From: Paenibacillus bovis
Lineage (GTDB): Bacteria > Bacillota > Bacilli > Bacillales > Bacillaceae_C
DNA length: 64,000 bases
Assembly (NCBI GenBank): GCA_007679095.1
Contig: VEFU01000010.1
Coordinates: forward strand, 30,008 to 94,007
Reading direction: 5' to 3'
The notes below the pieces were generated by a model. It saw only the letters and a list, made by a program, of their open reading frames with translations, did not search any database and was not told where the DNA came from. The position numbers and the translations under genes are program-made. Below, one piece after another: positions 25,427-34,855 of this stretch (the first letter of the stretch is position 1; every line of letters starts with the position of its first letter).

Positions 25427-25960
25427 ATGAGGATATTATTATATTTATTATCTATTGTGATTGCGAATGTAGTGACTGCAAGATTTGCACCATTAAATTT
25501 TGGCTTATTTATCGTTCCGATGGGTACGCTTTTTGTAGGGGCAACTTTTATTTTTCGTGACCTTGTGCAAAATAAATATGGAAGACCAAAAACATATTTA
25601 TTTATTTTTACAGCTCTAATCTTATCTGCAATTGTGTCGTATTTACTTGGTGATACATTAATGATCGTATTAGCCTCTGCGATTTCTTTCGTTGTTGCGG
25701 AAACAGCTGATACAGAAATCTATACTCGCTTAAAGCTGCCAATGGCATGGCGTGTTTTCTACAGTGGAATTGTTGGAGGACTTCTAGACTCAGCTATTTT
25801 TGTTATCATTGGTTTGAGTCCGCTTGGTGCTGGCTTCCTAACTTGGGATGCAGTGCCTGCAGCAATTCTTGGGCAAGTAACCGTAAAAACGATCATACAA
25901 ATGATAGGTGCAATTATATTAGGTAGAGTGTTAGTTATAAGAGAGAAACGCTTTGTTTAA
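25427..25960 (+). CDS. VUT-family queuosine precursor transporter (YpdP/YhhQ-like)
   Basis: This 177-residue protein has about six membrane segments. MRILLYLLSIVIANVVTARF and GTLFVGATFIFRDLVQNKYG are typical of the VUT family (PF02592). AETADTEIYTRL holds the conserved acidic pair seen in these proteins. Relatives import queuosine precursors such as preQ0 or preQ1. Its place behind queuosine-specific queF and the preQ1 riboswitch supports that role. GGAGGGAGGAG precedes the ATG. Confidence 0.88.
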   Translation: MRILLYLLSIVIANVVTARFAPLNFGLFIVPMGTLFVGATFIFRDLVQNKYGRPKTYLFIFTALILSAIVSYLLGDTLMIVLASAISFVVAETADTEIYTRLKLPMAWRVFYSGIVGGLLDSAIFVIIGLSPLGAGFLTWDAVPAAILGQVTVKTIIQMIGAIILGRVLVIREKRFV

Positions 25961-25970
25961 AGATAAAATT

Positions 25971-26000
25971 AAAAGAGCGCTAGATAACTAGCGCTCTTTT
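25971..26000. terminator. Bidirectional terminator of the que and ahp operons
   Basis: AAAAGAGCGCTAG (25971-25983) pairs perfectly with CTAGCGCTCTTTT (25988-26000), a 13-bp stem with a 4-nt loop and T runs on both strands. Confidence 0.9.
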
Positions 26001-26005
26001 GTAAA

Positions 26006-27535
26006 TTAATTGCGAATGAGGTAATCAAATGCACCTAATGCTGCAGTTGCACCTGAACCCATGGAAATAATGATTTGGTTATAAGCGCTATCTGTACAAT
26101 CTCCTGCTGCAAATACACCAGGAATAGAAGTTGCACCATGCTTATCAACAATGATTTCCCCGAAACGAGTACGCTCTAAAGTACCTTCAAGCCACTCTGT
26201 ATTTGGCACAAGTCCGATTTGGACGAATACACCTTGTAATTCAACGTGGTGTTCTTCACCTGTATCACGATCTGTGTACGTAATACCAGTTACATTGTCT
26301 GTACCAGTGATTTCTTTCGTAGCAGCGTTTGTTACTACTGTTACATTTGGAAGGCTGTTTAGACGCTCTTGTAACACTTGGTCTGCTTTTAATTCTGGAG
26401 CAAACTCTAGAACTGTGACGTGTTTCACAATCCCAGCCAAGTCAATAGCTGCTTCGATACCAGAGTTACCGCCACCAATTACCGCGACATCTTTACCTGC
26501 AAATAATGGACCATCACAGTGTGGGCAGTAAGCAACACCTTTATTTTTAAGCTCATGTTCACCAGGCACATTAATATTTCTCCAACGTGCACCAGTAGAA
26601 ATGATAACAGATTTACTTTTTAGAACAGCACCATTTTCAAGTTCTACTTCGAAAAGGTCTTTCTTTTCTAAACGTTTAGCACGTTGTAAGTCCATCACAT
26701 CGATATCATATTCTTTTACATGCTCTTCTAATGCTTGTGCAAGTCGAGGACCTTCCGTTGCTTTGACACTAATAAAGTTTTCAATGCTGAGTGTGTCAAG
26801 AACTTGTCCACCAAAGCGCTCAGCAACGATTCCTGTACGGATACCTTTACGTGCTGTATAGATTGCAGCACTTGCTCCAGCTGGTCCGCCACCAATGACA
26901 AGAACTTCATATGGATCTTTATCAGCGAAATCGTCTGCACTTAAGCCTTGGCCTAATTTAGCAATAATTTCTTGAAGTGTAATACGGCCACCATTCCAGA
27001 ACTCGCCATTTAGGAAAACAGCAGGTACAGCCATTACATTTTTAGTTTCTACTTCTTCTTTAAAGACAGCCCCATCAATCATTGTATGAGTAATGTTAGG
27101 GTTAATCACGCTCATAATGTTCAATGCTTGTACAACATCAGGACAGTTATGGCATGATAGGCTCACATACGTTTCGAAATGATATTCGCCATCGATATTT
27201 TTAATAGAATCAATAACACTTTGTTCTACTTTAGGAGCACGTCCACTAACTTGTAAAAGTGCTAATACAAGAGAAGTAAATTCGTGACCTAAAGGTACGC
27301 CAGCAAAAGCAACACCAGTTTCTTCCCCTACTCGGTTAATACTGAAGCTTGGTGTTCTTGATAATTCTGCTTTTTCGACAGTGATTTTAGACGACATGGA
27401 AGCTAGCTCTTCCACAAGAGCTAGCATTTCCTTTGAAACGTCGTCTGAACCAGCACTGACTTTAAGCACAATATCATTTTCCAATAATTCCATATACTGT
27501 TTTAATTGTGACTTAATTTCTGCATCCAGTGCCAT
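26006..27535 (-). CDS. ahpF: Alkyl hydroperoxide reductase subunit F
   Basis: This 509-residue flavoprotein passes electrons from NADH to AhpC. The N-terminal tandem thioredoxin-like part carries the CHNC disulfide (about 128-131). The thioredoxin-reductase-like part has the FAD motif [17 protein letters not shown], the redox pair in YCPHCDGP (about 337-340), the NAD motif [12 protein letters not shown] and the FAD motif [11 protein letters not shown]. Length and motif order match B. subtilis AhpF. It lies 13 bp downstream of ahpC, so one PerR-controlled transcript is expected. Confidence 0.97.
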   Translation of the reverse strand: MALDAEIKSQLKQYMELLENDIVLKVSAGSDDVSKEMLALVEELASMSSKITVEKAELSRTPSFSINRVGEETGVAFAGVPLGHEFTSLVLALLQVSGRAPKVEQSVIDSIKNIDGEYHFETYVSLSCHNCPDVVQALNIMSVINPNITHTMIDGAVFKEEVETKNVMAVPAVFLNGEFWNGGRITLQEIIAKLGQGLSADDFADKDPYEVLVIGGGPAGASAAIYTARKGIRTGIVAERFGGQVLDTLSIENFISVKATEGPRLAQALEEHVKEYDIDVMDLQRAKRLEKKDLFEVELENGAVLKSKSVIISTGARWRNINVPGEHELKNKGVAYCPHCDGPLFAGKDVAVIGGGNSGIEAAIDLAGIVKHVTVLEFAPELKADQVLQERLNSLPNVTVVTNAATKEITGTDNVTGITYTDRDTGEEHHVELQGVFVQIGLVPNTEWLEGTLERTRFGEIIVDKHGATSIPGVFAAGDCTDSAYNQIIISMGSGATAALGAFDYLIRN

Positions 27536-27548
27536 TTATAATCGCTCC

Positions 27549-28112
27549 TTAAATTTTACCAACAAGGTCTAGGCTTGGCTTAAGTGTTTCGCCGCCTTCT
27601 TTCCATTTAGCTGGGCAAACTTCACCTGGGTTGTTACGTACATATTGAGCAGCTTTAATTTTATCAACTAAAGTGCTTGCGTCACGGCCAATTCCGCCTG
27701 CATTAATTTCAACAGTTTGAATGATACCATCTGGATCAATGATGAAAGTACCACGATCTGCAACACCTTCTTCTTCGATAAGAACATCAAAGTTTCTAGA
27801 AATAACGTGTGAAGGGTCACCAATCATTGGATAAGTAATTTTTCCGATAGTTTCGGAAGTATCGTGCCATGCTTTATGTGTGAAATGAGTGTCTGTTGAA
27901 ACAGAATACACTTCCACTCCAAGTGATTTTAATGTTTCATACTCATTTTGAAGATCTTCTAATTCAGTTGGGCAAACGAAAGTGAAGTCTGCAGGATAGA
28001 AGCAAACAACGCTCCATTGACCTTTTAGGTTTTCCTCTGTTACTTCAATAAACTCACCATTGTGGTACGCTTGTGCTTTAAATGGTTTTACTTCTTTTCC
28101 GACTAATGACAT
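27549..28112 (-). CDS. ahpC: Alkyl hydroperoxide reductase subunit C (typical 2-Cys peroxiredoxin)
   Basis: This 187-residue peroxiredoxin reduces H2O2 and organic hydroperoxides in the cytosol. The peroxidatic Cys47 is in DFTFVCPTE and the resolving Cys166 in GEVCPAKW. The AhpC motif [18 protein letters not shown] is complete. AGGAGGC precedes the ATG. It is followed by its reductase ahpF. A PerR-like box upstream predicts induction by peroxide. Confidence 0.97.
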   Translation of the reverse strand: MSLVGKEVKPFKAQAYHNGEFIEVTEENLKGQWSVVCFYPADFTFVCPTELEDLQNEYETLKSLGVEVYSVSTDTHFTHKAWHDTSETIGKITYPMIGDPSHVISRNFDVLIEEEGVADRGTFIIDPDGIIQTVEINAGGIGRDASTLVDKIKAAQYVRNNPGEVCPAKWKEGGETLKPSLDLVGKI

Positions 28113-28171
28113 AAATAAACGCCTCCTGGTTGTAGTGTTATTTTTGCGAATTACTATAGTTGTGGTTTGAA

Positions 28172-28206
28172 CTATAATAATTCTAATCTAGGAATAATTA
28201 TTATAC
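28172..28206 (-). promoter_or_regulatory. Two PerR-like boxes upstream of ahpCF
   Basis: CTATAATAATTCTAA (28172-28186) matches 13 of 15 positions of the PerR/Fur-type TTATAATNATTATAA on the minus strand. GAATAATTATTATAC (28192-28206) matches 12 of 15 counting the free central base. They are adjacent, about 60-95 bp before the ahpC start. Confidence 0.6.
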
Positions 28207-28431
28207 ATAAAGAGAAATTTGTCAAATGATATGATGCTATTTCTCAAAATGTTTTAGAATCCGTCATTATTTATGTCCTTTATGATTAGAAGATATTCAA
28301 TTCCAAAGTAATAAATAAATGAAGAGCTATTTTCAATTGCGCGTGTAAATGATACTTTGTGTGGGATTTTATCAGTGAGAGATTGCGTTATATTTTTCGG
28401 TTATAGGTGTGAATAGGTTGGGATTGAGCAT
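28207..28431. other. Intergenic stretch without recognised features
   Basis: AT-rich sequence between the PerR boxes and the tandem array. I see no reading frame with a ribosome site, no strong hairpin and no repeat unit here. Confidence 0.5.
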
Positions 28432-29208
28432 GTCGACGATTCTGAAATTGTTTATGGTAAGAATCAGTCGAGATAGCGCGAGTCATGACGAATATGTCGG
28501 ATCTTTGGTTTTGACTTGGTCGAGAGAAGATTGTCATGACGGTTATGCCTAAGTTTAGCTTTGGATTCGGTAGAGATAGAGCATGTCATGACGGTTATGC
28601 CTAAGTTTAGCTTTGGATTCGGTAGAGATAGAGCATATCACGACGAATCTACTAGGGTTTTGAGTTAATATCGGTTGAGAGAATGAGTATCATGACGGTT
28701 ATGCCTAAATTTTGCATTGGCTTCGGTCGAGATAGCGCATATCACGACGATTATACCGAAGTTTTACTTTGGCTTTGGTTGAGATAGCGCATGTCACGAC
28801 GAATCTACTAGGGTTTTGAGTAAATATCGGTCGAGAGAATGAATGTCATGACGGTTATACCAGAGTTTTACTTTGGCTTCGGTTGAGATAGCACTTGTCA
28901 CGACGAATCTACGAGTGTTTTGAGTTAATATCGGTTGAGAGAATGAGTATCATGACGGTTATGCCTAAATTTTGCATTGGCTTCGGTCGAGATAGCGCAT
29001 ATCACGACGAATCTACTAGGGTTTTGAGTAAATATCGGTCGAGAGAATGGTTGTCACGACGGTTATGCCAGAGTTTTACTTTGGATTCGGTTGAGAGAAC
29101 GTGTGTCATGACGGTTATGCCTGAGTTTTACTTTGGATTCGGTAGAGATAGCGCATGTCACGTCGAATGTACAGTCCTTATTGAATAGAATCAGTCGAGA
29201 GAGAGTTT
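28432..29208. repeat. Tandem array of about fifteen 52-bp units
   Basis: The landmark TCATGACG or TCACGACG recurs at 28482, 28533, 28585, 28637, 28689, 28741, 28793, 28845, 28897, 28949, 29001, 29053, 29105 and 29157: one step of 51 and the rest exactly 52 bp. A divergent unit starts near 28432. Two unit types occur. Type A continues GGTTATGCC and ends TTCGGTCGAGATAGCGCAT; type B continues AATCTACTAGGGTTTTGAG and ends near TCGGTTGAGAGAATGAGT. Many units begin with the palindrome GTCATGAC. The edge units are the most diverged. The period is not a multiple of three, so no repeated peptide is coded. There are no unique spacers, so it is not CRISPR. Confidence 0.92.
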
Positions 29209-30116
29209 TATACATAGTGAGTCCATCTATTAGCACCCATTTTTGTATATTGTGTTTCAAGAATTCTTTTAATTCTTCTTTGTGAATTTATGATTTTACA
29301 CCATTCATCAATCGTCTTTGATGTTACCTTTCGACTTGGAAAAAGTAATTTATATTCGTGTACACTACGAATCACTGCATTATCTACACCTTCCACCTCC
29401 CCACACCCTAGACAAATACATCGTTGCCCTTCTACAGTTACAGAAAATGATTTGCATGCAACGCAGGTTATTCCTTTTTGAAGTTGATCGTACTCATATG
29501 CAGGAATCTGTTTATAGGGAGATTCGGTGTTATGGAGGGAGAGTAATTTTTCAGCTAGAATCCTATGCTCTTCATTAACTTTAGTTGTGATTTTATTGAG
29601 CTGTCTGAAATAGTTATTAATTTGGGTTGGGAAGATAAAGGGTTTGTTTAGAGGTGCTTCGTATAAGGTGAATTCGGGGTTAACAAAAATAACAACGCCA
29701 TGAATGGGGATATTGAAACCTAGGCTTCGAAGTAATTGACGTAACAATGATTCACATCTGATTAATTGGGTTAGCGGGTTACTAACCTCCGTGGCAGATT
29801 TTGTATAGAGCCGATCTGATTCATAATAATAATCTCCTTCGAGGTTTTTCACTTCGTTTAAAAAGATAGTTCCCATCGCGATAATAAGTGAATCGATTTG
29901 GAATGTAGATTTATTTAGCTGTAGTAGTAAATCATTTAGAATGATGCTATCACATTGGAGTTTCTCTTCAACTAATGAATCAAAAAGCACCTCCCCTTCA
30001 TAGCCTTTTAAAAGACTTTGGTAATACTGCTTGTCCTTATTTAAAAGCTTCATACGGACATCTAAGGATTCTAGTGTTAATAGTTCCTTTGATTTTGTTC
30101 GCTGTTTGGCTATCAT
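29208..30116 (-). CDS. NERD-domain protein with C-terminal zinc ribbon
   Basis: This 302-residue protein has the NERD nuclease-related domain near residues 35-130: GYEGEVLFDSLVEE, ILNDLLLQ, FQIDSLIIAMGTIFLNEVKN, with the acidic and Lys residues of a restriction-like core (D, E, K). The C-terminal third has two cysteine pairs, CVAC and CLGC (about residues 219-240), a likely zinc ribbon, then a basic helical end (NSQRRIKRILETQY). NERD proteins are predicted to process DNA, but no function is proven here. No partner helicase or kinase is adjacent. The stop codon touches the 52-bp array. Confidence 0.83.
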   Translation of the reverse strand: MIAKQRTKSKELLTLESLDVRMKLLNKDKQYYQSLLKGYEGEVLFDSLVEEKLQCDSIILNDLLLQLNKSTFQIDSLIIAMGTIFLNEVKNLEGDYYYESDRLYTKSATEVSNPLTQLIRCESLLRQLLRSLGFNIPIHGVVIFVNPEFTLYEAPLNKPFIFPTQINNYFRQLNKITTKVNEEHRILAEKLLSLHNTESPYKQIPAYEYDQLQKGITCVACKSFSVTVEGQRCICLGCGEVEGVDNAVIRSVHEYKLLFPSRKVTSKTIDEWCKIINSQRRIKRILETQYTKMGANRWTHYV

Positions 30117-30283
30117 TTTACCCTTCCTTTCTATAATGATATTGATATTCTACCAAAGTTAACGAAATAATTCATTTATTTAGAATAAATCGTCTAATAT
30201 TCTTGGCGAAAGGGGGAAATCACAGTGTCCGAAGGGAGTAGGATAAAATAGATAATCCTAAACGCAAAATCTGACTCAAACAA

Positions 30284-30311
30284 AAACAGGCCACCAAATA
30301 ATGGGACCTGT
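30284..30311 (-). terminator. Terminator of the monooxygenase pair
   Basis: On the minus strand ACAGG pairs with CCTGT around an imperfect inner stem, followed by TTTTTG. It lies 16 bp after the SsuE-like stop. Confidence 0.65.
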
Positions 30312-30327
30312 CCTAGTTAAAAGTTAT

Positions 30328-30894
30328 TTAGAAACCATACTCAGCTTCTTTTGCTTCGCGAATTTTTGCGAATGTTTCTGTTAATACTACGGTATCTTCG
30401 ACTAGACGTTGAATCCGGAATAGTACATCATCATTGATAATTTCTTTGCGGTAAAAGTCCTTTTCTTCTATAAATACATATGTTTGGACTATTTGTGCTT
30501 TCATGTACGATAAAATCGGTTTTAATTGTTGCTCGACAATTAGATAATGTTTAGATGATCCAGCTGTAACAAGCATACTTACCACTTTGTCTCGGAATGC
30601 ATTGATTGGTAATAAGTCAAAAATATTTTTCAATGTGGCAGGTATCGATGCTTGGAAAACGGGTGTCCCGATAATAATGGCATCTGCTTCCATGATTGCT
30701 TGTGTGACGTATTTTGTGTCACCTTCATATTCGAGGTAATTTCGTCCGTCGCTAAATTGTACTTCGTAATCTGCTAAATCGATTATTTCCATTTCTATAT
30801 CTGGGTAATTTTCTTTAAACTCTTGCAACACATAATTTAATGCTGTTCTCGTTTTGGAACCAACTCTAGAACCAGACAATCCAACAACTTTCAT
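30328..30894 (-). CDS. NADPH-dependent FMN reductase, SsuE-like
   Basis: This 188-residue flavodoxin-like reductase starts VVGLSGSRVGSKTRTALNYV, the FMN phosphate loop, and has the family signature IIGTPVFQASIPATLKNIFD. Such reductases make free FMNH2 for a separate monooxygenase. The gene for a luciferase-like monooxygenase is 11 bp upstream in the same operon and is the likely partner. It differs clearly from the two reductases at 7341 and 7966 (different loop and no EYNH motif). Confidence 0.87.
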   Translation of the reverse strand: MKVVGLSGSRVGSKTRTALNYVLQEFKENYPDIEMEIIDLADYEVQFSDGRNYLEYEGDTKYVTQAIMEADAIIIGTPVFQASIPATLKNIFDLLPINAFRDKVVSMLVTAGSSKHYLIVEQQLKPILSYMKAQIVQTYVFIEEKDFYRKEIINDDVLFRIQRLVEDTVVLTETFAKIREAKEAEYGF

Positions 30895-30905
30895 TACTTC
30901 ACATC

Positions 30906-31964
30906 CTATTTCTTTGCTGTATATTTCTTGATGGCAGGTAAAATGTTAGTGCCAATTATTTCAAGATTTTGTTTAAGCTTTTCGAATGGCATGCCACCAA
31001 AATCAATTTGCGCAATATAACGCTGATGACCAAATACTTCATATTGATATAGTATTTTTTCAATGATTTCTTGAGGACTACCGATATTCATAATATTATG
31101 TGGGTCGACGCCTTGTGCAAAAATTTGCTTAGCAAATCCTTGTCCATTTGTACGCTTCATACCTTCATTAATATATGGATATAATTCTTTAAGTGCTTGT
31201 TGGGAGGATTCAGCAGCATAGAAAAATCCAGCCGTAGCAACAGGTAACTCCGCTGGGTCAAACCCGCGACTGCGTGCTGCTTCGCGATAGGCATCTACTG
31301 TTTGCTTAAAAACAGCTGCAGGACCTCCTAAATGTGCCATAAACATAGGAACACCTGCATATCCAGCTTTGATCGCACTAGCAGGTGATCCACCTACTGC
31401 TCTCCATATTGGCAACGAGCCATTTACTGGGCGTGGAAGCACCTTGGCATTCTGTAAAGGAGCGCGAAATTCCCCTTCCCAATTAACTACTTCCTCTTCA
31501 TTTATTTGCAACAAGAGATCAAACTTTTCTTCAAACAATTCCTCGTAATCACGGACATTATAGCCTAATAAGTCAAAGAGACCGATTCTCGAAGCTCGCC
31601 CGGCGATTATTTCGGCACGACCGTTGGAGATTAAATCAATAGTCGCGAAATCTTCATATACACGGACCGGGTCTGATGTGCTGATAATAGTTGATGAACT
31701 GCCAATTTTCATCTTCTTAGTAGCTTGTGCAATAGCAGATAACACAACCGTATGTGCTTGTGTTGCAAAATAATTTTGGTGACTTTCTCCGACACTAAAA
31801 AAATCAGCCCCTGCCTGTTCGGCTAATTTTGCATAATTAATAATTTCCTGAATACGTTCCTGTGCGGAAATTCTCTCACCAGTTAAGGGATTTGGTAGAT
31901 GATCGCCTAATGTATATATACCAAATTCGAGTCCGTTAGAAGGATCAATTCCGTATTTTTTCAT
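30906..31964 (-). CDS. Luciferase-like (LLM class) flavin-dependent monooxygenase
   Basis: This 352-residue TIM-barrel protein belongs to the bacterial luciferase superfamily: LEFGIYTLGDHLPNPLTG, QAGADFFSVGESHQNYF, KMKIGSSSTIISTSDPVRVYEDFATID with RAEIIAGRAS, and SLPIWRAVGGSPASA. It uses FMNH2 and O2 to oxygenate a small compound; sulfonates, thiols or long-chain substrates are all possible. The SsuE-like reductase follows at 11 bp. No sulfonate ABC transporter is present, which argues against a complete ssu operon. It is divergent from an OsmC gene. Confidence 0.88.
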   Translation of the reverse strand: MKKYGIDPSNGLEFGIYTLGDHLPNPLTGERISAQERIQEIINYAKLAEQAGADFFSVGESHQNYFATQAHTVVLSAIAQATKKMKIGSSSTIISTSDPVRVYEDFATIDLISNGRAEIIAGRASRIGLFDLLGYNVRDYEELFEEKFDLLLQINEEEVVNWEGEFRAPLQNAKVLPRPVNGSLPIWRAVGGSPASAIKAGYAGVPMFMAHLGGPAAVFKQTVDAYREAARSRGFDPAELPVATAGFFYAAESSQQALKELYPYINEGMKRTNGQGFAKQIFAQGVDPHNIMNIGSPQEIIEKILYQYEVFGHQRYIAQIDFGGMPFEKLKQNLEIIGTNILPAIKKYTAKK

Positions 31965-32201
31965 CTATTTTACGACCTTTCATGATTTAGTAAATCTTTT
32001 GATTCCAAACAGTCCTAATAAAAACTTCATAAAGTTACTTTTGATTATAAATTAGCTTACTAAAAGTATGAAATAATACGCCTTACAGCGGAATTTATTG
32101 TAAAAATTTATTAAAAGTTTCCATAATTGTATTGATATTTCAATTGAAATGCCCTATATTTAATTAAACCAATAAAAATACTAGGAAATGGGTGATTTTA
32201 T

Positions 32202-32657
32202 ATGGCAGCAACTAGCACTTTGTTACAAGTAGAAACAGCGGGAAAATGGGAAAGTGGAATGAGGACGCGTATTCAAATCCGTGATTTTGAATCATTTGTC
32301 ATTGATGAGCCGGTATCATTAGGAGGAACAAATGAAGGTGCAAACCCAGTAGAATTCGTACTAGCAGGTTTAACAGGTTGTACTTCCGTTATGATTGCTT
32401 TAATTGCAAAAGAGCAAAAATTTTCTTATGAAGATGTTAATTTTGTAAATAGCGGTGATCTTGATTTAAGAGGTTTACAAGGAGTGGAAGGAGTTTCTCC
32501 ACATTTTCAATCTGTAAGTTTTGAAGTTGAAATAAAGACAGATGAAAGTGAAGAGCGCCTTGCTGCATTAAAAGCTGAAGTAGAAAAGCGTTGCCCAGTG
32601 ATGAATTTATTAGTAGATGCTGGAATCCCAGTTCAATCTACTTGGAAAAAAGCATAA
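32202..32657 (+). CDS. OsmC-family thiol peroxidase-like protein
   Basis: This 151-residue protein has the two conserved cysteines of the OsmC/Ohr fold: Cys60 in GLTGCTSVMIA and Cys131 in EKRCPVMNLL. The core ANPVEFVLAGLTGCTS helix and the flanking SLGGTNEGANP are typical of the YhfA/OsmC branch rather than Ohr. Members reduce organic hydroperoxides or act on sulfur compounds in the cytosol. It lies divergent from the monooxygenase pair, which suggests shared stress or sulfur control. A terminator follows at once. Confidence 0.88.
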   Translation: MAATSTLLQVETAGKWESGMRTRIQIRDFESFVIDEPVSLGGTNEGANPVEFVLAGLTGCTSVMIALIAKEQKFSYEDVNFVNSGDLDLRGLQGVEGVSPHFQSVSFEVEIKTDESEERLAALKAEVEKRCPVMNLLVDAGIPVQSTWKKA

Positions 32658-32661
32658 TATC

Positions 32662-32692
32662 AAAAAAGCGCACATTTTTGTTGCGCTTTTTT
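32662..32692 (+). terminator. Terminator of the OsmC gene
   Basis: AAAAAAGCGCA/TGCGCTTTTTT stem with a 9-nt loop, ending in a long T run. Confidence 0.88.
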
Positions 32693-32892
32693 TTTGGGCT
32701 ATTACAAAAGTCGTAGGGAAAAATAGCGAGTTTTGCGTGTCTCTGGGCAAATGTAATTAATTGTGATAGTCCAACTTCCTATTTCATTTTTTTTAAAAGG
32801 AATTGGTGAAATTACATAGAAATGTTAGTGGTGTGCTTTAGGAGATAAGCTAATTGCCACGGACAAAACGATATGAGGAAGGGTTGATTTGT

Positions 32893-34776
32893 TTGAAACA
32901 GAAAAGAATTTTTTCGTTAGGAACCGCACTACTAATGCTTGTATCTATTATTCTCACTTTTTCTTCACCACAATCATCATCGGCATCATCTACAACTTTA
33001 CTTACCTCAAAAGAAATTCTCGCAAATGAAAAGAAGCAACCATTTGATTTATTTCAAAATCCGATATTAGGGGATGGAGCGGACCCTTGGGTGGTTAAGC
33101 ATTCAGATGGTTATTATTATTACACGCATACAACCGGAAATAATGTCACGATATGGAAGTCGAAAACTCTAACCGGAATCCATTCAGGTGAGCGTCAAGT
33201 AGTATGGAGGTCCGATCCTGGTGCGCCTAATAGCGGGAGTATTTGGGCTCCGGAAATCCATTTTATTGATGGGAAATGGTATATCTACTATGCAGCATCA
33301 GTAGAAAACCCAGACAAGAGAATGTTTGTATTAGAATCGGAAGGAGATGACCCCTTCGGACCGTATCACTACCCGGAAGGTACAGAAGATACGTATGGTC
33401 AAATTACAGATCCTACAAATAAGTGGGCGATTGATGGAACTGTTTTAGAGCATAACAATAAATTATATTTTGTGTGGTCTGGTTGGGAAGGCGATATAAA
33501 TGTTAGCCAGCATCTTTATATCGCACCAATGTCAAACCCATGGACAATTAGCGGGGAGCGGGTGGAAATATCAAGACCTGAGCTTGATTGGGAGACAATT
33601 GGTTTTCCACTTATCAATGAGGGACCGCAAATTTTAAAAAACGATAAAGGGAAAACTTTTGTTATTTATTCTGCAAGTGGTAGTTGGACCAATGACTATA
33701 ACTTAGGAATGCTAACATTTGATGGGACAGACCCTCTGAATCCTGAAGCTTGGGAAAAGAATCCGACACCAATATTTAAAAAGAATCCCGATTTAGATGT
33801 GTATGGGCCAGGGCATAATGGATTTGTAAAATCGCCTGATGGAACAGAGGATTGGATCATATACCATGCTGCAAAATTTGAAAATGCAGGTTGGACTCGT
33901 AGTGTAAGAATGCAAAAATTCAATTGGAATGCGGATGGTACTCCAAATTTTGGAACTCCGGTGGGAACAGAAACATGGTTACGTGTTCCTTCAGGTGAAT
34001 CAGAAGGACAGTTCGTACCTAGTTTGCCTGGTGAAGTATATCAATATGAAGCGGAAGACGCGCACGTAAATAATGTAAGAGTTCATCATAATACAAGTGC
34101 TTCACAAGATTATAAAGTTGGAAATATTGATTTTGCGGATAGTTATGTAGAGTTTACAATGAATGTACCAGCTGGCGACTATACATTAGTATCGAGGTAT
34201 GGAAATGGAATGGGTGAGCCATCTAGTCACCATGTTACAGTTAACGGAGAAGCTAATGGAGAATTATGGTATATAAATCTTGGCTGGGAAAATTGGGAAG
34301 ATGCTAAGATGGACATCCAACTAAACGATGGAGAAAATACAATTAGACTTTCGAAAGGCCATCTGTACGCTGAATTAGATTATATTCAATTAATCCCAAA
34401 AGCTTCGAAAGTATATAAATATGAAGCGGAATTTGCCCAACTTCATAAAGCAGAAACAGAAAATGACTCATTGGCTTCTAATGGACAAAAAATAACGAAC
34501 ATGAATGAAAATGGTGGGTTTGCTCGATTTGAAATCGATGTAAAAAATACCGGAACATATGAAATGAAAATTAGGTATGCAAATAATACAGGTTCAACCA
34601 GTTCGCATAAGTTAGTGATGAACAGTAATCCTACCAAAACAATTGAATATCAAAATTCAGATAGCTGGCAATATGCAACTGTTGATGTAAAGCTAAAAGC
34701 AGGGAAAAATACAATAATGTTGAAGAAGCATAAAGGGTCAGCAATAATTGATTACTTTACAATAGAAGAAAAGTGA
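32893..34776 (+). CDS. Secreted GH43 enzyme with two CBM6/35-type modules
   Basis: This protein of about 627 residues has a signal peptide (MKQKRIFSLGTALLMLVSII, Ala-Ser-Ser cleavage region), a GH43 propeller and two C-terminal carbohydrate-binding sandwiches. Propeller motifs: GDGADPWVVKHSDGYYYY with the base Asp, SGSIWAPEIHFIDGKWYIYY, WAIDGTVLEHNNKLYFVWSG and the likely acid Glu in LINEGPQILKND. Each module starts VYQYEAEDA or VYKYEAEFA and ends in an LDYIQL or IDYFTI strand. It would remove arabinose or xylose from polymers outside the cell. The TTG at 32893 has GAGGAAGGG 9 nt upstream and gives a normal signal peptide; a TTG at 32854 with AGGAGA is the alternative. There are no adjacent sugar genes. 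Confidence 0.88.
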   Translation: MKQKRIFSLGTALLMLVSIILTFSSPQSSSASSTTLLTSKEILANEKKQPFDLFQNPILGDGADPWVVKHSDGYYYYTHTTGNNVTIWKSKTLTGIHSGERQVVWRSDPGAPNSGSIWAPEIHFIDGKWYIYYAASVENPDKRMFVLESEGDDPFGPYHYPEGTEDTYGQITDPTNKWAIDGTVLEHNNKLYFVWSGWEGDINVSQHLYIAPMSNPWTISGERVEISRPELDWETIGFPLINEGPQILKNDKGKTFVIYSASGSWTNDYNLGMLTFDGTDPLNPEAWEKNPTPIFKKNPDLDVYGPGHNGFVKSPDGTEDWIIYHAAKFENAGWTRSVRMQKFNWNADGTPNFGTPVGTETWLRVPSGESEGQFVPSLPGEVYQYEAEDAHVNNVRVHHNTSASQDYKVGNIDFADSYVEFTMNVPAGDYTLVSRYGNGMGEPSSHHVTVNGEANGELWYINLGWENWEDAKMDIQLNDGENTIRLSKGHLYAELDYIQLIPKASKVYKYEAEFAQLHKAETENDSLASNGQKITNMNENGGFARFEIDVKNTGTYEMKIRYANNTGSTSSHKLVMNSNPTKTIEYQNSDSWQYATVDVKLKAGKNTIMLKKHKGSAIIDYFTIEEK

Positions 34777-34812
34777 GATGGAGTACAAAAAAAATCTAGG
34801 TGAGATTATAGA

Positions 34813-34855
34813 CCAAACTATCCTTGGATAATGTTCAAGGTAGTTTGGCCTTTTT
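34813..34855 (+). terminator. Terminator of the secreted GH43 gene
   Basis: CCAAACTATCCTTG (34813-34826) pairs with CAAGGTAGTTTGG (34836-34848) with one bulge, followed by TTTTT. Confidence 0.82.

Noticed and set aside
28895..29188. 97-residue reading frame on the plus strand of the array
   Set aside because: It lies wholly inside the 52-bp repeats; the period shifts the frame each unit and no ribosome site is present.
28432..29208. CRISPR array
   Set aside because: Units join head to tail with no unique spacers between them, and no cas genes are near.
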